7,229 bases of DNA, from contig SKKJ01000009.1 of assembly GCA_007121575.1 (NCBI GenBank), positions 1 through 7,229 of the forward strand. The letters are read 5' to 3'. This DNA comes from Natronomonas sp. (GTDB lineage: Archaea > Halobacteriota > Halobacteria > Halobacteriales > Haloarculaceae). Below are positions 5,711 to 7,229 of the stretch, piece by piece. The position numbers and the translations under genes are program-made. The notes under the pieces were generated by a model that was given only the letters and a program-made list of their open reading frames with translations, had not been told where the DNA came from and ran no database searches. The number at the start of each line of letters is the position of its first letter. Position 1 is the first letter of the stretch.

Positions 5711-7228
5711 CTAACTCAACAGCCACGGGCCGAAGAGGAGCCCGAGAAGACTGAGTATCATCGTCACACTGATCACCGCGGTAATGACGCCCACGGTCGC
5801 CGCGCTCGCGTCTCCGGGGAGTCGAGCGAGGGTCGCCTCGACGCTCGTTCTGAGGATGTGTCCACCATCTAACGGATACGACGGGATACAGTTGAAAATG
5901 CCGAGGTTGATGTTCACCCAGCCGGTCCAAAAGAGGGCGTTGACGAGCCCGAAAACGATGGCTGCACTCACCGGCCCGGAAACCGAGTAGAAGTTCGTAA
6001 TGTCGCCGTTGAATCCGGCGAAATTATAGCCGAGGGTCGGATCCACGATGCTCATGAACGGCAACACGAGCGTGGCGAACGTCCGGGTCACGAACGTCGT
6101 AACGGGATCGTCGCCCCAGCCGCTTCCACCCAACATCGCGTGATACTGATCGGCCGGATAGACGTCGATACCGAATCCATCGACGACGATTCCGCTCGTT
6201 CCCTGTCGGATTCCACCGACGCCAAGGAAACCGTGTTCTTCACTCGGGTGATCACCCAGCGTCACTTCATACACCGTTCGTTCGCCGCTCCACGGATCGC
6301 TGCCGTGATATGCGACTACGTCGACGGTATCACCGGGCTCGGTATCCGCCAACACTGACGAGAGGGCCGTATGATCCGGTGTTGGTTCCCCTCCAACGCT
6401 GTGAATGATCATCGACGTGTCTGGGGCTCCGGCTGAGCCGAGCGGCTGATCATCCGGCACGGTACTCACGAACGTTCCGACCGGAACTCGAATCGAATCG
6501 TCTCGTTCTCCGCTTTCCGTGCGTACCTGCATCTCGACGACCTCTTGTCCGAATACTGCGTCCTCGAACGCCGATTCGGTGAACACGTCATCGCCGTTTA
6601 CGCGGACGATTTCGTCTCCGATTTCGATCGGTCCGCCGCTAACCGCGAGCGTGACGATGAGGCGCCGTTCGACAGTCACCGCCTCGTCGTCCTTTCGGTC
6701 GACCGTCACTTCTCTGTCGGTATCTGCCAGCGCCGCCGTGAGCTCCGATTCGTTCTCGACCTCTGTTCCATCGATTCCGACGAGTACATCACCCCGATCG
6801 ATCCCCGCATCTTCGGCCGGTGAGCCGGGAAGTACTCCACCCACCGCAACGCCCGGAACGACGGAAATGAGACCACCGACGATCGCGAAGAGCAGAACGA
6901 AACAGATCGCGGTCACGAGGAAGTTGTTCGTCACGCCGGCGGCGAACATCCGCGTTTTACCGCCGCGGTCCGCCGACTCTTGGCTTGTTTCATCGGGTTG
7001 GACGAATGCTCCCATCGGAATGAACGCGAGCAACGCGACGCCCATCGATTCGATTTTGATGTCCTCAACGCGACACAACAGCCCGTGTCCGCCCTCGTGA
7101 ACGACCAACCCCACGAGCAGGCCGATAACGATGTGTATCGCGGCCGCCCAGGGCAGGAACTGGTTGACACCTGGAATGACCAGGGCGTCCTGTGGTCGGA
7201 CGAACCCGGCCGTCTGGGGTGCCGTGAG
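5711..7228 (-). CDS. Site-2-type intramembrane zinc metalloprotease (M50 family) with internal PDZ segments, 5' end outside window
   Basis: The frame stays open past a GTG at 7114 to the right edge, giving 505 visible residues. The GTG lies inside the first visible membrane helix, 15 bases before the active site, so it is not the start. The zinc motif HEGGH is at visible residues 44-48 (7085-7099) and the third-ligand motif LDGGH at 453-457 (LDGG at 5861-5872), the diagnostic pair for M50 proteases that cut substrates within the membrane. Hydrophobic helices lie at about 27-51, 62-76, 95-124, 375-395, 416-450 and 476-504. Between them is a large soluble part. A clear PDZ domain spans about 131-193 (VLPGSPAEDAGIDRGDVLV), a second weaker PDZ-like segment follows directly (about 194-253, IEIGDEIVRVNG), and a third possible one lies at about 273-310. 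Family members activate membrane-held regulators or degrade membrane proteins; the target here is unknown. The gene ends 120 bases from the convergent small membrane protein. Confidence 0.92.
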   Translation of the reverse strand, partial: LTAPQTAGFVRPQDALVIPGVNQFLPWAAAIHIVIGLLVGLVVHEGGHGLLCRVEDIKIESMGVALLAFIPMGAFVQPDETSQESADRGGKTRMFAAGVTNNFLVTAICFVLLFAIVGGLISVVPGVAVGGVLPGSPAEDAGIDRGDVLVGIDGTEVENESELTAALADTDREVTVDRKDDEAVTVERRLIVTLAVSGGPIEIGDEIVRVNGDDVFTESAFEDAVFGQEVVEMQVRTESGERDDSIRVPVGTFVSTVPDDQPLGSAGAPDTSMIIHSVGGEPTPDHTALSSVLADTEPGDTVDVVAYHGSDPWSGERTVYEVTLGDHPSEEHGFLGVGGIRQGTSGIVVDGFGIDVYPADQYHAMLGGSGWGDDPVTTFVTRTFATLVLPFMSIVDPTLGYNFAGFNGDITNFYSVSGPVSAAIVFGLVNALFWTGWVNINLGIFNCIPSYPLDGGHILRTSVEATLARLPGDASAATVGVITAVISVTMILSLLGLLFGPWLLS

Positions 7229-7229
7229 C

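Noticed and set aside
6519..7100. Plus-strand open frame of 193 residues opposite the M50 protease
   Set aside because: Its composition is dominated by Ser, Thr and Pro, the antisense reading of an acidic protein, and it has no recognisable domain or ribosome binding site.
7112..7114. GTG as the start codon of the M50 protease
   Set aside because: The frame continues upstream to the window edge and encodes a plausible membrane-helix start (AAIHIVIGLLVGLVV). Starting here would delete most of the helix holding the zinc motif.

Overview
The window looks like chromosomal DNA from a halophilic archaeon (class Halobacteria). The base composition is GC-rich (roughly 60% by eye, not counted). The proteins are rich in Asp and Glu and poor in Lys. 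At least one promoter is a TATA-like box placed so close to the start codon that the mRNA would be leaderless. One gene has the haloarchaeal PitA architecture, a chlorite-dismutase/HemQ domain fused to antibiotic-biosynthesis-monooxygenase-like domains. I cannot name the genus. I see no RNA gene, CRISPR array, insertion sequence or attachment site.

Layout. Positions 2-682 (+) hold the C-terminal part of an amidase-signature enzyme whose catalytic core lies upstream of the window. It converges, 21 bases apart, on a FadA-type 3-ketoacyl-CoA thiolase (704-1855, -). Upstream of the thiolase on the same strand lie a DAO-family FAD-dependent oxidoreductase (1970-3100, -) and a 615-residue HemQ/PitA-type protein (3176-5023, -). 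Each of these three genes has its own upstream gap (75-320 bases), and a T-run follows hemQ, so they look like separate transcription units rather than a tight operon. A 315-base AT-rich region (5024-5338) separates hemQ from a divergent 83-residue two-helix membrane protein (5339-5590, +) with a clear TATA box and Shine-Dalgarno site. This small gene converges on an intramembrane site-2-type zinc metalloprotease with internal PDZ segments (5711 to beyond the right edge, -).

How the genes fit together. The amidase, thiolase and oxidoreductase are metabolic genes for amide, acyl-CoA and amine or amino-acid oxidation, and the sequence shows no shared pathway. The most distinctive gene is hemQ/pitA. 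Its HemQ domain keeps the residues I recall as important in coproheme decarboxylases. Its C-terminal half carries two divergent copies of one module followed by an ABM domain that lacks the IsdG heme-degradation triad. I found no clearly undescribed multi-gene system here; the remaining observations are domain-level or regulatory.
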